From assembly GCA_030625995.1 (NCBI GenBank), contig DAOUPU010000097.1:1-8573 (forward strand): a stretch of DNA of 8,573 nucleotides. The letters are read 5' to 3'. The notes under the pieces are model-generated. The model saw nothing but the letters and a program-made list of their open reading frames with translations, had not been told where the DNA came from and ran no database searches. Shown piece after piece: positions 1 to 6,932 of this stretch. Made by a program: the position numbers and the translations under genes. Every line of letters begins with the position of its first letter. Within the stretch, counting starts at the first letter, position 1. The DNA comes from Flavobacteriaceae bacterium (GTDB lineage Bacteria > Bacteroidota > Bacteroidia > Flavobacteriales > Flavobacteriaceae).

Positions 1-36
1 GGAGGTATGTTATCTGCAATGTCATCTAATTCATAA
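1..36 (+). CDS. gldL: GldL, C-terminal end only
   Basis: Reading from base 1, the frame gives GGMLSAMSSNS followed by a TAA stop. A short tail of this kind (GxML.AM...) fits the C-terminus of GldL, the inner-membrane partner of GldM in the T9SS motor. The call rests mainly on position: gldL directly precedes gldM in the conserved gldKLMN order, and the stop lies 43 bases before the gldM start with nothing else between. Only eleven residues are visible, so the sequence alone cannot confirm identity. The gene is cut by the window edge. Confidence 0.7.
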   Translation, partial: GGMLSAMSSNS

Positions 37-79
37 TTAGTTAACAAATACAATTATTAACCCTTAAAAACTAATTAAA

Positions 80-1621
80 ATGGCAGGAGGTAAATTATCA
101 CCAAGACAGAAAATGATTAATTTAATGTACTTGGTATTCATTGCGATGTTAGCAATGAACATGTCTAAGCAAGTGTTGTCAGCATTTGGGTTCATGAATG
201 AAAAACTGGATGCTTCGAATGCGGTAGCAGTTAAAAAAATTGATGCAACTTATGCAAATTTGGCTACTAAAGCTTCGGAACAACCTGATAAGTTTGGAAC
301 CAAAAATAATCAGGCGGAGAAAATAAAGATAGCATCAGCTGATATGTATTCTTACATTGAAAGTATGAAGGAAGAATTGACAAAGAATGTAGAAGATAAG
401 ACCAACTATGAAACTATGGATGTTACGGATGTTGGAGATACATATTTCTTTAAAGGAGATAAAAACTCTGAAGCCGGTCAAGCTTTCCTGGATAGAATTG
501 GTTCTTTTCGATCTGTGTATTCGAATACATTAAAAGGAAAGGAATATACAACCTTAGTTACTAATGTGGATACAAGGTTTGATACAGAAGATCTAAAATT
601 AGAAGGAGTAGGAACACAGCCATGGTTAAGAAATCGTTATGAAGGATTTCCTCTTATAACAACGGTCACAAATTTAACACAGATGCAGGCGGATATTAAA
701 ACGTCGGAAACAGAAATGTTAAGCACAATGATCCGGGGTCAATTGGAGAGTGATGTGTCAATGACAAATTATCAACCAATATTAATACCTGAAAATTCAG
801 CTACATTAGAAGGAACTAATTTTAAAGGTAAAATAGTACTAGGTAGATATGATGCCTCTTTAAAACCATCAAAGGTAATCGTTAACGGAAAAGAAATCAC
901 AACTTTTTCAGGTGGAGGAGCTATATTAGACTTTCCTGCAGGAAAAGTAGGTGAGAATCAACTAGTTGGTGAGTTCATTTTTATGGAGAATGGAAAAGCC
1001 GTTACGCTTGACATTAAAGCTGCTTACGCAGTAGTTGCAAAACCGAATAGTGCAGTAATTTCAGCGGATAAGATGAATGTTGTATATAGAGGTGTACAAA
1101 ACCCAATTACAATTTCAATGCCTGGAATTCCAGATAATGCGATTAAAGCAAATGCACCAGGTCTTAAAAAGGCTAAAGGATTAGGTAGATATATGATGAG
1201 TCCTGGTAAAGGTAGAGAAGTAAAAATTAATGTTACAGGTATTTTGCCTGACGGTCAAAGTGTAACTTCAGGACAGGTATTTAGAATTAAGGATATTCCT
1301 GCACCGGTTGCCGCTGTTAGAGGTGAGTATGGTATGATAAAAATGCCTAAATCTACTTTGCAAAAAGCAACGATCAGTTCACTTTTACCAGATTTTGTTT
1401 TCGATTTAACGATCAAAATATCAGGATTTAGTGTTAAGGTTCCAGGTCAACCAACAGTAATTGTTAAAGGAAATAAATTCGACGCAGCAGCAATTAGAGT
1501 ACTGAATAAAGCAAGAAGAGGTGACGTTGTAATTGTTTTTGATATAAAACAAAAGCTACAAGGAAATTCAGGATATTACTTGAAAAATGCTAGTCCGGTT
1601 AACGTTGAAATAACAAACTAA
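80..1621 (+). CDS. gldM: GldM, T9SS/gliding motility motor protein
   Basis: GldM is an inner-membrane protein with a short cytoplasmic N-terminus, one transmembrane helix and a long periplasmic part. In studied Bacteroidota it partners GldL in the proton-driven motor of the type IX secretion system and gliding machinery, and its periplasmic end contacts the GldK/GldN ring. The N-terminus MAGGKLSPRQKMINLMYLVF is the characteristic family start, with a single helix at about residues 13-35. The remainder (about 36-513) is soluble, beginning with a helical stretch rich in charged residues and continuing into beta-rich domains with many short V/I-x-V strands and G-turns. At 513 residues it is the normal family length. 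The start is fixed by the conserved N-terminus; no strong Shine-Dalgarno sequence is present, as usual in this phylum. gldN follows after 13 bases, so the two are surely co-transcribed. Confidence 0.97.
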   Translation: MAGGKLSPRQKMINLMYLVFIAMLAMNMSKQVLSAFGFMNEKLDASNAVAVKKIDATYANLATKASEQPDKFGTKNNQAEKIKIASADMYSYIESMKEELTKNVEDKTNYETMDVTDVGDTYFFKGDKNSEAGQAFLDRIGSFRSVYSNTLKGKEYTTLVTNVDTRFDTEDLKLEGVGTQPWLRNRYEGFPLITTVTNLTQMQADIKTSETEMLSTMIRGQLESDVSMTNYQPILIPENSATLEGTNFKGKIVLGRYDASLKPSKVIVNGKEITTFSGGGAILDFPAGKVGENQLVGEFIFMENGKAVTLDIKAAYAVVAKPNSAVISADKMNVVYRGVQNPITISMPGIPDNAIKANAPGLKKAKGLGRYMMSPGKGREVKINVTGILPDGQSVTSGQVFRIKDIPAPVAAVRGEYGMIKMPKSTLQKATISSLLPDFVFDLTIKISGFSVKVPGQPTVIVKGNKFDAAAIRVLNKARRGDVVIVFDIKQKLQGNSGYYLKNASPVNVEITN

Positions 1622-1634
1622 ACAATAAATTATT

Positions 1635-2528
1635 ATGAAATTTAAAGGTTTATATATAGCGCTTATCGCATTACTTTCCGTAGGATATGTAAATGCTCAA
1701 GCTAATTTGCTTAATGCTAAAATTCCGGAACAAGTAGGAATGAAAACACCAGAGCAATTAGCTGCAGATAATGACGAGCCATTGGAATATGGATATATAG
1801 ATGATAGAGATATCCTTTGGTCGAAAGTAGTATGGGAGTATGTTGATATGAATGAAAAAATTAACATGCCTTACTATTATCCCGTTGATACGAGTAACAT
1901 TAGTTCGGATAGAAGATCGTTATATGACACCTTGTTGAGAGGAATTAAAAATGGAGATATTATTGATGTTTATGATGATTCATATTTTGAGGATAAATTA
2001 ACAATGAAAGATATTCAATCTCGATTATCGAGAATAGACACGTCTAATGCTGGTTTTGAAAGGTTAAATGCCGGAGAAGTTATCACGGATGAATTTATCG
2101 ACAAGAGAGATATTACAGCTGGTGATATCGCCGGATTTAGAATCAAAGGAGTTTGGTATTTTGATAAAAGACAGGGGGAATTAAAATATAGATTATTGGG
2201 AGTTGCTCCAATGTCTCCGGATGTTAATTTTATAGAAAGTACTAATAATGATGAATTGGTTGAGTTATTTTGGGTTTGGTATCCAGGCGCAAGGTATTCT
2301 ACTCATTCGATGAAGGTTTTTAATCATAAAAACTCGGCATATCCATTATCTTTTGATCATTTACTAAATGCCAGAAGATTCAATGCCATAATTTATAGAG
2401 AAGAGAATATTTATGGTAACCGTGATGTAGCTGAATACATTAAAGGAAACTCACTTTTTCAGGTATTAGAATCTGATAAATTGAAAGAAGATATAAGAGA
2501 CAGAGAACTTGACATGTGGAACTATTAA
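1635..2528 (+). CDS. gldN: GldN, T9SS periplasmic ring component
   Basis: GldN (PorN in Porphyromonas) is a periplasmic protein that forms, with the lipoprotein GldK, a ring under the outer membrane that couples the GldLM motor to the type IX translocon. The first 21 residues form a Sec signal peptide: MKFK, a hydrophobic core (about 6-17), then a VNA cleavage site before Q22. No lipobox cysteine is seen, so it should be soluble. Family-typical features include the segment around residues 52-66 (YGYIDDRDILWSKVVWEY), the motif NMPYYYP near residue 78, and the central stretch ending VWYFDKRQGELKYRLLGVAP at about 170-192. The 297-residue length is normal. It is the last gene of the gldLMN unit; an intrinsic terminator starts about 20 bases after the stop. 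Confidence 0.96.
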   Translation: MKFKGLYIALIALLSVGYVNAQANLLNAKIPEQVGMKTPEQLAADNDEPLEYGYIDDRDILWSKVVWEYVDMNEKINMPYYYPVDTSNISSDRRSLYDTLLRGIKNGDIIDVYDDSYFEDKLTMKDIQSRLSRIDTSNAGFERLNAGEVITDEFIDKRDITAGDIAGFRIKGVWYFDKRQGELKYRLLGVAPMSPDVNFIESTNNDELVELFWVWYPGARYSTHSMKVFNHKNSAYPLSFDHLLNARRFNAIIYREENIYGNRDVAEYIKGNSLFQVLESDKLKEDIRDRELDMWNY

Positions 2529-2543
2529 AATTTCCAGATATAG

Positions 2544-2576
2544 AAAAAGCTCCTACTGAAAAGTAGGAGTTTTTTT
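2544..2576 (+). terminator. Intrinsic terminator after gldN
   Basis: A perfect 8-bp stem CTCCTACT/AGTAGGAG (2550-2557 and 2562-2569) with a GAAA tetraloop is followed by seven T residues (2570-2576). The preceding A-run (2544-2548) can extend the stem by pairing with the T-run. It lies just after the gldN stop and closes the gld operon, separating it from the oxidoreductase gene. Confidence 0.92.
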
Positions 2577-2598
2577 ATGCCTTAACTCCAATAAGAAT

Positions 2599-2606
2599 TA
2601 TCTTTG
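2599..2606 (+). promoter_or_regulatory. Bacteroidota -7 promoter box (TATCTTTG)
   Basis: TATCTTTG is an exact match to the TAnnTTTG -7 element used by the primary sigma factor of Bacteroidota. It ends only five bases before the ATG of the oxidoreductase at 2612, and lies just after the gldN terminator, where a new promoter is expected. No clear -33 TTTG is seen upstream, which lowers certainty. The same 8-mer occurs at the DUF983 gene on the other strand. Confidence 0.6.
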
Positions 2607-2611
2607 GATTC

Positions 2612-3652
2612 ATGAATGTAGATTATATTATTGTTGGTTTAGGATTGTCGGGTATGGCCTTTGCAGAAGAATTGACAAAACAAAATAAGTCGTTTGTAGT
2701 TTATGATGATCGATCTCAAAATTCTTCACTCGTTGCCGGGGGCATGTATAATCCCGTTATTCTAAAACGATTTACTCCTGTTTGGAATGCCGAAGAACAA
2801 TTGAAAACAGCTCTTCCTTATTATAAGAGATTAGAAGAAAAGTTACATAATACTTATGACCATAAGATTGATATTTACAGAGTTTTTAAAAGTGTGGAAG
2901 AACAAAATAACTGGTTTTACGCATGCGATAAAATCCTTTTGAAGGATTTTATGAGTTCTACTATCATCAGGAATAAAAATAAATTTGTTGATGCTCCATT
3001 TGGATATGGGAGGTTAGAAAAAACAGGAAGAATTGACATAAATTCTTTAATTCATGATTACAGGGTATTGTTGTTAAATAAGAAAGTTATTAGGGAAGAG
3101 AAATTTTTTTACCATCAAATTATTCTCAAAAAGAAAGGTGTTGAATATAATGATGTGAAGGCAAAAAGAATTGTTTTTTGTGAGGGTTATGGTATTAAGC
3201 AAAATCCTTATTTTAATTATCTTCCAATGAAAGAGGCCAAAGGAGAATTGATCACGATCCATGCACCGGATTTGAATGTTGATTATTTAATAAAGGCGGC
3301 TGTATTTGTAATGCCCTTGGGTAATGATCACTACAAAGTTGGAGCAACTTTTAATTGGAAAGATAAAACTTCTACACCTACTACAGAAGGAATGCTGGAG
3401 CTAGAAAAAAAATTAAATTCATTTATCAAATGTAAGTACGAAATAGTTGATCATTTGGCAGGAATCAGACCGACAATAGTTGATAGACGCCCATTATTAG
3501 GGGTCCATCCAGAACACGATCAATTGGCTGTTTTAAATGGATTAGGTACACGGGGTGTCATGATAGCCCCATTAATGGCGATTAAATTATACCAGTATTT
3601 GGAGCGTCATGTTTCACTTGATAATGAAGTTTCTATTTCGCGTTTTCAATAG
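2612..3652 (+). CDS. FAD-dependent oxidoreductase, DAO family
   Basis: A cytoplasmic flavoprotein of the D-amino-acid-oxidase (DAO) fold. The N-terminal Rossmann motif is VGLGLSG (residues 8-14, pattern GxGxxG) after a hydrophobic beta strand, and the strand ending VVYDD (29-33) supplies the acidic residues expected to contact the FAD ribose. A second conserved segment, VAGGMYNPV, lies at 41-49. The C-terminal part has the usual family closure: AGIRPTIVDRRPLLG (283-297) and GLGTRGVMIAP (310-320), which cover the FAD. The length of 346 residues is normal. The start is set by the Rossmann strand beginning at residue 4. The substrate cannot be read. The C-terminal domain of the tRNA-modifying enzyme MnmC belongs to the same fold, so a tRNA-modification role is possible but unproven. 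It is transcribed separately from gldN. Confidence 0.85.
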   Translation: MNVDYIIVGLGLSGMAFAEELTKQNKSFVVYDDRSQNSSLVAGGMYNPVILKRFTPVWNAEEQLKTALPYYKRLEEKLHNTYDHKIDIYRVFKSVEEQNNWFYACDKILLKDFMSSTIIRNKNKFVDAPFGYGRLEKTGRIDINSLIHDYRVLLLNKKVIREEKFFYHQIILKKKGVEYNDVKAKRIVFCEGYGIKQNPYFNYLPMKEAKGELITIHAPDLNVDYLIKAAVFVMPLGNDHYKVGATFNWKDKTSTPTTEGMLELEKKLNSFIKCKYEIVDHLAGIRPTIVDRRPLLGVHPEHDQLAVLNGLGTRGVMIAPLMAIKLYQYLERHVSLDNEVSISRFQ

Positions 3653-3698
3653 GCATACTTTCTAATTCCGCTCCGAAGTTTAAAAGTTTACTTGCGAA

Positions 3699-4076
3699 TT
3701 ATGGTTTTTTATCACCTTGATAACTTACGAACATATTGATGTAAATTAGCCTGGATATTCGAACCAAATATGGAATCATTAGAATCAAAACAGTAACTAT
3801 AGTTGCCAGGGTCCAGACCAGGTTCAGATCAAGTAGCTGACAGATTATGAATGTTGCAACTGCAATTGCTACGGTCAAGGCATAAGACACATACATGGCT
3901 CCATAAAAAAACGAGGGTTCGATCATATATTTTAACTCACAATTAGGACATTTTTCATGAATTTTTAGATTTCCTTTGAAATCTAGTGGGTTTGAACTTA
4001 TGAAAAAATCCCCCTGATGACACCTCGGACATTTATTTTTTATGACACTAAATAATTTTGTTCCTTTATTAAGCAT
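3699..4076 (-). CDS. DUF983-type zinc-ribbon membrane protein
   Basis: A 125-residue protein with two parts. The N-terminus carries two cysteine pairs, CPRC (16-19) and CPNC (43-46), arranged as a zinc ribbon with the typical CPRCHxG start of DUF983 proteins. After the family-like EPSFFYGAMYVSY segment (53-65), two hydrophobic helices follow at about 59-82 and 85-110. The likely topology is a cytoplasmic zinc ribbon anchored in the inner membrane. The family has no established function. The gene converges on the oxidoreductase (46 bases between stops) and diverges from the ABC-F gene. Its promoter box TATCTTTG lies about 30 bases upstream, abutting the promoter box of its neighbour. Confidence 0.85.
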   Translation of the reverse strand: MLNKGTKLFSVIKNKCPRCHQGDFFISSNPLDFKGNLKIHEKCPNCELKYMIEPSFFYGAMYVSYALTVAIAVATFIICQLLDLNLVWTLATIVTVLILMIPYLVRISRLIYINMFVSYQGDKKP

Positions 4077-4097
4077 TTAAAATATGAATAAAAATAA

Positions 4098-4105
4098 TAT
4101 TTTTG
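4098..4105 (+). promoter_or_regulatory. -7 promoter box of the ABC-F gene (TATTTTTG)
   Basis: TATTTTTG matches TAnnTTTG exactly and ends 20 bases before the ATG at 4126, giving a short leader. No clear -33 element is seen. It abuts the -7 box of the divergent DUF983 gene at 4106. Confidence 0.6.
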
Positions 4106-4113
4106 CAAAGATA
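4106..4113 (-). promoter_or_regulatory. -7 promoter box of the DUF983 gene (TATCTTTG)
   Basis: On the - strand these bases read TATCTTTG, an exact TAnnTTTG match, about 30 bases upstream of the ATG at 4076. It directly touches the + strand box at 4098-4105; together they make TATTTTTGCAAAGATA with the palindromic centre TTTGCAAA. Confidence 0.6.
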
Positions 4114-4125
4114 AAATTTTAATCT

Positions 4126-6039
4126 ATGTTAAATACACATAATATTGCTGTAACCTTTGGAGGGGAAGAATTATTTTCTGGTATAACCTTTAAATTAAAT
4201 GCAGGTAATCGGATTGGTTTGGTTGGGAAAAACGGAGCAGGTAAATCAACTCTCTTAAAAGTCATTGCAGGAGAACAGGAATACAGTTCAGGAACCTTAG
4301 CTTTTGAAAAAGAAATTAGCATAGGCTACTTAAAGCAAGATATTGATTTTGAAGAAGGAAGAACTGTGCTGGATGAAGCATATGAAGCATTTAAAGAGAT
4401 TAAAAGTATAGAGCAGAAATTAGAGAGAGTAAATTTAGAACTTGCTGAGAGAACGGATTATGAAAGCGATTATTACCATGATCTTATGCATGATTTAGAC
4501 GATCTGTCCCATCGCTATGAATTGATTGGGGGATATAATTACCAGGGTGAAACCGAAAAGATATTACAAGGTTTAGGTTTTCAGCAAGCCGATTTTAATA
4601 TGCCGACCAATACTTTTTCCGGTGGTTGGCGTATGCGCATCGAGCTGGCAAAGCTGTTGCTTCAAAATAATGATATTTTATTATTAGATGAGCCAACAAA
4701 CCATTTGGATATAGAATCCATTATCTGGTTTGAAAATTTCTTAAAGAACTTTAATGGGGCTATCATGATGGTATCTCATGATAAGATGTTTTTAGATAAT
4801 GTAACCAATCGTACCATTGAAATATCCTTGGGAAAAATTTACGATTTTAAAAAACCGTATAGCCAGTATTTGTTGCTTAGGAATGAAATAAAAGAAAAGC
4901 AATTACAAGCACAAAAGAACCAAGATAAAGAGATAAAGCATACAGAGCAATTGATAAATAAATTTAGGGCTAAAGCTAATAAAGCTTCCATGGCACAATC
5001 TTTAATTAAAAAATTGGATAAAGTAGAACGTATTGAGGTTGATATTGAGGATAATGCAGTTATGAATGTAAGATTCCCGATTTCTATTGTGCCCGGTAAA
5101 ATTATTTTTGAGGCAGAAAACATCTCCAAAAACTATGGCGACAATCAAGTATTGAAAAATATAGATCTACTCATAAACAGGAATTCCAGGATTGCCTTTG
5201 TTGGTCAAAATGGGCAAGGCAAATCTACTTTAGCCAAAATTATGGTAAATGAAATTGATTTTGACGGTCATTTGAAGCTTGGGCATAATGTGCAAATAGG
5301 GTATTTCGCTCAAAATCAATCGGAATATTTAAATGGAGAGATAACAGTATTGCAAACAATGGAAGATGCCGCCAGCGATGGCAACAGAATTAGAGTGAGA
5401 GATATGTTGGGTGCTTTTTTATTTCGGGGGGACGATGTGGAGAAAAAGGTAAAGGTATTATCAGGAGGAGAGAGAAATAGATTGGCTTTGTGTAAGATGT
5501 TATTGTCTCCTTTCAATGTTTTAATTATGGATGAGCCTACTAATCATTTGGATATTGCTTCGAAGAACGTTTTAAAAAATGCTTTAGATAAATTTGAGGG
5601 TACTTTGATCCTGGTATCTCATGACAGGGACTTTTTACAAGGTTTGACCGAAAAAGTGTATGAATTTAAGGATGAAAAGATAAAAGAGTACTTAGGAGAC
5701 ATTAATTATTTTTTAGAGAAGCATAACTTGGATAATATGCGTGAAGTTGAAAAACGCACAAAAACAATTACTGAGAATAAGAAAAGTATCTCGAACGGTA
5801 AAAAGAATTTTAAAGATACCAAAATAAAAAAGCAGCTTCAAAACAAGCTTTCTAAAATTGAGGCTGAAATATCCAGATTGGAAAAGGAAGTAATTAATCA
5901 CGATGCGGATATTTTAGAAAATTTTGACGAAGTAACTGCGGATAAAGAGTTTTTTACAATCTATCAGGCGAAAAAAGACAAGGTTGGAGAACTGATGGAA
6001 GAGTGGGAGGTGTTGCAGGAGAGGATAGATATGATTTAG
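4126..6039 (+). CDS. ABC-F family ATPase (ribosome-associated type)
   Basis: A soluble protein of 637 residues with two ATP-binding cassettes and no membrane helix, the ABC-F layout. Cassette 1 has Walker A GKNGAGKST (34-42), signature FSGGWRMRIELA (164-175), Walker B with DEPTNHLD (188-195) and the SHD switch (217-219). The charged linker (about 240-310) corresponds to the P-site tRNA interaction motif. Cassette 2 has Walker A GQNGQGKST (360-368), signature LSGGERNRLAL (445-455), DEPTNHLD (469-476) and SHD (498-500). A lysine/glutamate-rich coiled coil occupies about 535-637, as in Uup/YdiF-like members. ABC-F proteins bind the ribosomal E site and relieve stalled or antibiotic-blocked ribosomes. 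Which subgroup this is, and whether it confers resistance, cannot be read. The chromosomal setting beside gld genes suggests a housekeeping role. All catalytic motifs are intact. Confidence 0.94.
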   Translation: MLNTHNIAVTFGGEELFSGITFKLNAGNRIGLVGKNGAGKSTLLKVIAGEQEYSSGTLAFEKEISIGYLKQDIDFEEGRTVLDEAYEAFKEIKSIEQKLERVNLELAERTDYESDYYHDLMHDLDDLSHRYELIGGYNYQGETEKILQGLGFQQADFNMPTNTFSGGWRMRIELAKLLLQNNDILLLDEPTNHLDIESIIWFENFLKNFNGAIMMVSHDKMFLDNVTNRTIEISLGKIYDFKKPYSQYLLLRNEIKEKQLQAQKNQDKEIKHTEQLINKFRAKANKASMAQSLIKKLDKVERIEVDIEDNAVMNVRFPISIVPGKIIFEAENISKNYGDNQVLKNIDLLINRNSRIAFVGQNGQGKSTLAKIMVNEIDFDGHLKLGHNVQIGYFAQNQSEYLNGEITVLQTMEDAASDGNRIRVRDMLGAFLFRGDDVEKKVKVLSGGERNRLALCKMLLSPFNVLIMDEPTNHLDIASKNVLKNALDKFEGTLILVSHDRDFLQGLTEKVYEFKDEKIKEYLGDINYFLEKHNLDNMREVEKRTKTITENKKSISNGKKNFKDTKIKKQLQNKLSKIEAEISRLEKEVINHDADILENFDEVTADKEFFTIYQAKKDKVGELMEEWEVLQERIDMI

Positions 6040-6127
6040 TTATTGACTCTGAGTAAAATACAATATAAAGAACATTTATGTTTTCCTTTTAGACTCGAAT
6101 TCGATTTCTTTTAAGGGAGGGGGTTAA

Positions 6128-6160
6128 AATTAAGGTTATCCCTATGAGACAACCTTAATT
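6128..6160. terminator. Perfect 10-bp inverted repeat between converging genes
   Basis: AATTAAGGTT (6128-6137) and AACCTTAATT (6151-6160) form a perfect 10-bp stem with a 13-base loop. It lies 88 bases after the ABC-F stop on the + strand and 28 bases after the stop of the 35-codon gene on the - strand, the position expected of a shared terminator. Neither strand has a strong T-run after the stem (the - strand has only TTTT overlapping the arm end), so termination is inferred from position and symmetry. Confidence 0.5.
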
Positions 6161-6188
6161 GGAATGAGTCATGCTAATATTCTAATTT

Positions 6189-6296
6189 TTAAATATTGTC
6201 TTGGGTATATGCAACTAGAACACCAATAAACATACCAACAAGAAAGAGATAAAACCAATACCCTTTTAAGTATTCTTTAATTTTATTAATAATCAT
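6189..6296 (-). CDS. 35-residue membrane peptide, leaderless
   Basis: This short gene encodes 35 residues starting MIINKIKEYLKGYW, then one hydrophobic helix (about 14-30) and a short polar tail TQDNI. There is no double-glycine leader and no Sec cleavage site, so the product should stay in the inner membrane. The helix carries LVGMFIGVLVAY (19-30), sharing the LxGxxxGxxxxY spacing with the 38-residue peptide (6798-6914) and the mature part of the 51-residue double-glycine peptide (6933-7088). Its IIN-x-[IV]-K N-terminus and YLF segment also match the 38-residue peptide, allowing a six-residue insertion. It lies 50 bases after the 66-codon gene on the same strand. I do not recognise a named family; immunity or accessory peptide is inference. 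Because it is so short, coding status rests on the resemblance and context. Confidence 0.6.
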   Translation of the reverse strand: MIINKIKEYLKGYWFYLFLVGMFIGVLVAYTQDNI

Positions 6297-6346
6297 CTTA
6301 TTTATTTTTTTCAAAAACAAACCTGAATATTTGGGTTTGATTTCAA

Positions 6347-6547
6347 CTAAGAATTTCGCAGTTTTCTTTTGTAAATATTTCTTTTTTTATGCATATTTTT
6401 TAAAATTAAAATAAGATTTATTAGAATAATTAAAAATCCTAATATCTGTAAAATCAAGCCAAAAGTTATTGTGTCTAAAATTAGATTCGACATTGTTCCA
6501 ATAGTGGTAACTACTAATCCTAAAATGGTTAAATTATAATTTTTCAT
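6347..6547 (-). CDS. 66-residue two-helix membrane protein, possible immunity protein
   Basis: A hypothetical protein of 66 residues, unrecognised as a family. Two hydrophobic helices are visible at about 5-27 and 29-50, separated by a short turn near D25-T26. They are followed by a strongly basic tail (KNMHKKRNIYKRKLRNS, 50-66). By the positive-inside rule the tail should be cytoplasmic, and with two helices the N-terminus would be too. There is no cleavable signal or double-glycine leader. Small basic two-helix proteins beside bacteriocin genes are often immunity proteins, and that is the best guess here from context alone. It stands apart from the double-glycine operon, behind a terminator, and probably forms a unit with the 35-codon gene 50 bases downstream. 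No convincing promoter box was found upstream. Confidence 0.6.
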   Translation of the reverse strand: MKNYNLTILGLVVTTIGTMSNLILDTITFGLILQILGFLIILINLILILKNMHKKRNIYKRKLRNS

Positions 6548-6650
6548 TTAAGTGAGGTTTGTTTTAATCATTATAAGAGGGAATTATGGCTTAAAGTTAG
6601 AACCTTTCTAACGAGTAGTTTTTTGCATGAACAATATGATTTAATACAAG

Positions 6651-6682
6651 GAAAAAGTTTGGGAAATTCCAAAACCTTTTTC
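6651..6682. terminator. Imperfect hairpin, second terminator-like structure
   Basis: GAAAAAG-TTT-GG (6651-6662) can pair with CC-AAA-CTTTTTC (6669-6682), leaving two single-base bulges and a six-base loop. Both strands end in CTTTTTC, so it could act in either direction. It lies directly behind the stronger hairpin at 6692-6717 for - strand transcription. The stem is AT-rich and bulged, so strength is uncertain. Confidence 0.35.
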
Positions 6683-6688
6683 ATTCAT

Positions 6689-6717
6689 AAAAAAACCACA
6701 ACTTTCGATGTGGTTTT
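6689..6717 (-). terminator. Intrinsic terminator of the double-glycine peptide operon
   Basis: On the - strand, AAAACCACA (6717-6709) pairs perfectly with TGTGGTTTT (6700-6692) across an eight-base loop, and transcription then runs through seven T residues (6695-6689, partly within the arm). It lies about 80 bases after the stop of the 38-codon gene and so ends the unit holding the two double-glycine peptides. Confidence 0.8.
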
Positions 6718-6797
6718 ATGTGTTTTCTTACTCGCTGACGAGACTTGTTGAAAACTAGTATTAGCTATTCATTCTAGTGGGAGCGGGTTTAATTATT

Positions 6798-6914
6798 CTA
6801 GAACAACCAAAGATCGATTACTTTGAAAGCATAATAACCGAGTGGTAGCCCCACAGCGTAACCAAACAAATAAACTAATGCGGATTTTACTGAATTTATT
6901 ATCTTTAAAAACAT
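6798..6914 (-). CDS. 38-residue leaderless membrane peptide, paralogue of the double-glycine peptide core
   Basis: This gene encodes 38 residues: a short amphipathic start (MFLKIINSVKS), one hydrophobic helix (about 12-30) and the tail KVIDLWLF. It has no double-glycine leader. Its residues 16-34 (LFGYAVGLPLGYYAFKVID) align without gaps to residues 29-47 of the upstream 51-residue double-glycine peptide, with 10 of 19 identical: L, G, A, V, G, G, Y, Y, K and D. The gene starts 18 bases after that peptide's stop and is followed by the operon terminator, so both are co-transcribed. It could be a cytoplasmic or membrane-held immunity peptide that mimics the exported one, or a leaderless active peptide; the sequence does not decide. 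No named family is recognised. Confidence 0.7.
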   Translation of the reverse strand: MFLKIINSVKSALVYLFGYAVGLPLGYYAFKVIDLWLF

Positions 6915-6932
6915 ATATTATCTCTTTAATAA

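Noticed and set aside
4839..5129. Antisense open frame of 96 codons inside the ABC-F gene
   Set aside because: It overlaps a fully intact ABC-F coding sequence and has no recognisable domain. The other antisense frames in that gene and in the oxidoreductase were dropped for the same reason.
6640..6688. Short - strand frame beginning MNEKGFGISQTF
   Set aside because: Only 15 codons, lying across the hairpin at 6651-6682, with no leader or membrane segment; the sequence is better explained by the hairpin.
6722..6755. Hairpin GTTTTC...GAAAAC with inner CTCG/CGAG between the 38-codon gene and its terminator
   Set aside because: The stem is interrupted by unequal internal loops and has no T-run, so it is weak and not needed once the terminator at 6689-6717 is accepted.
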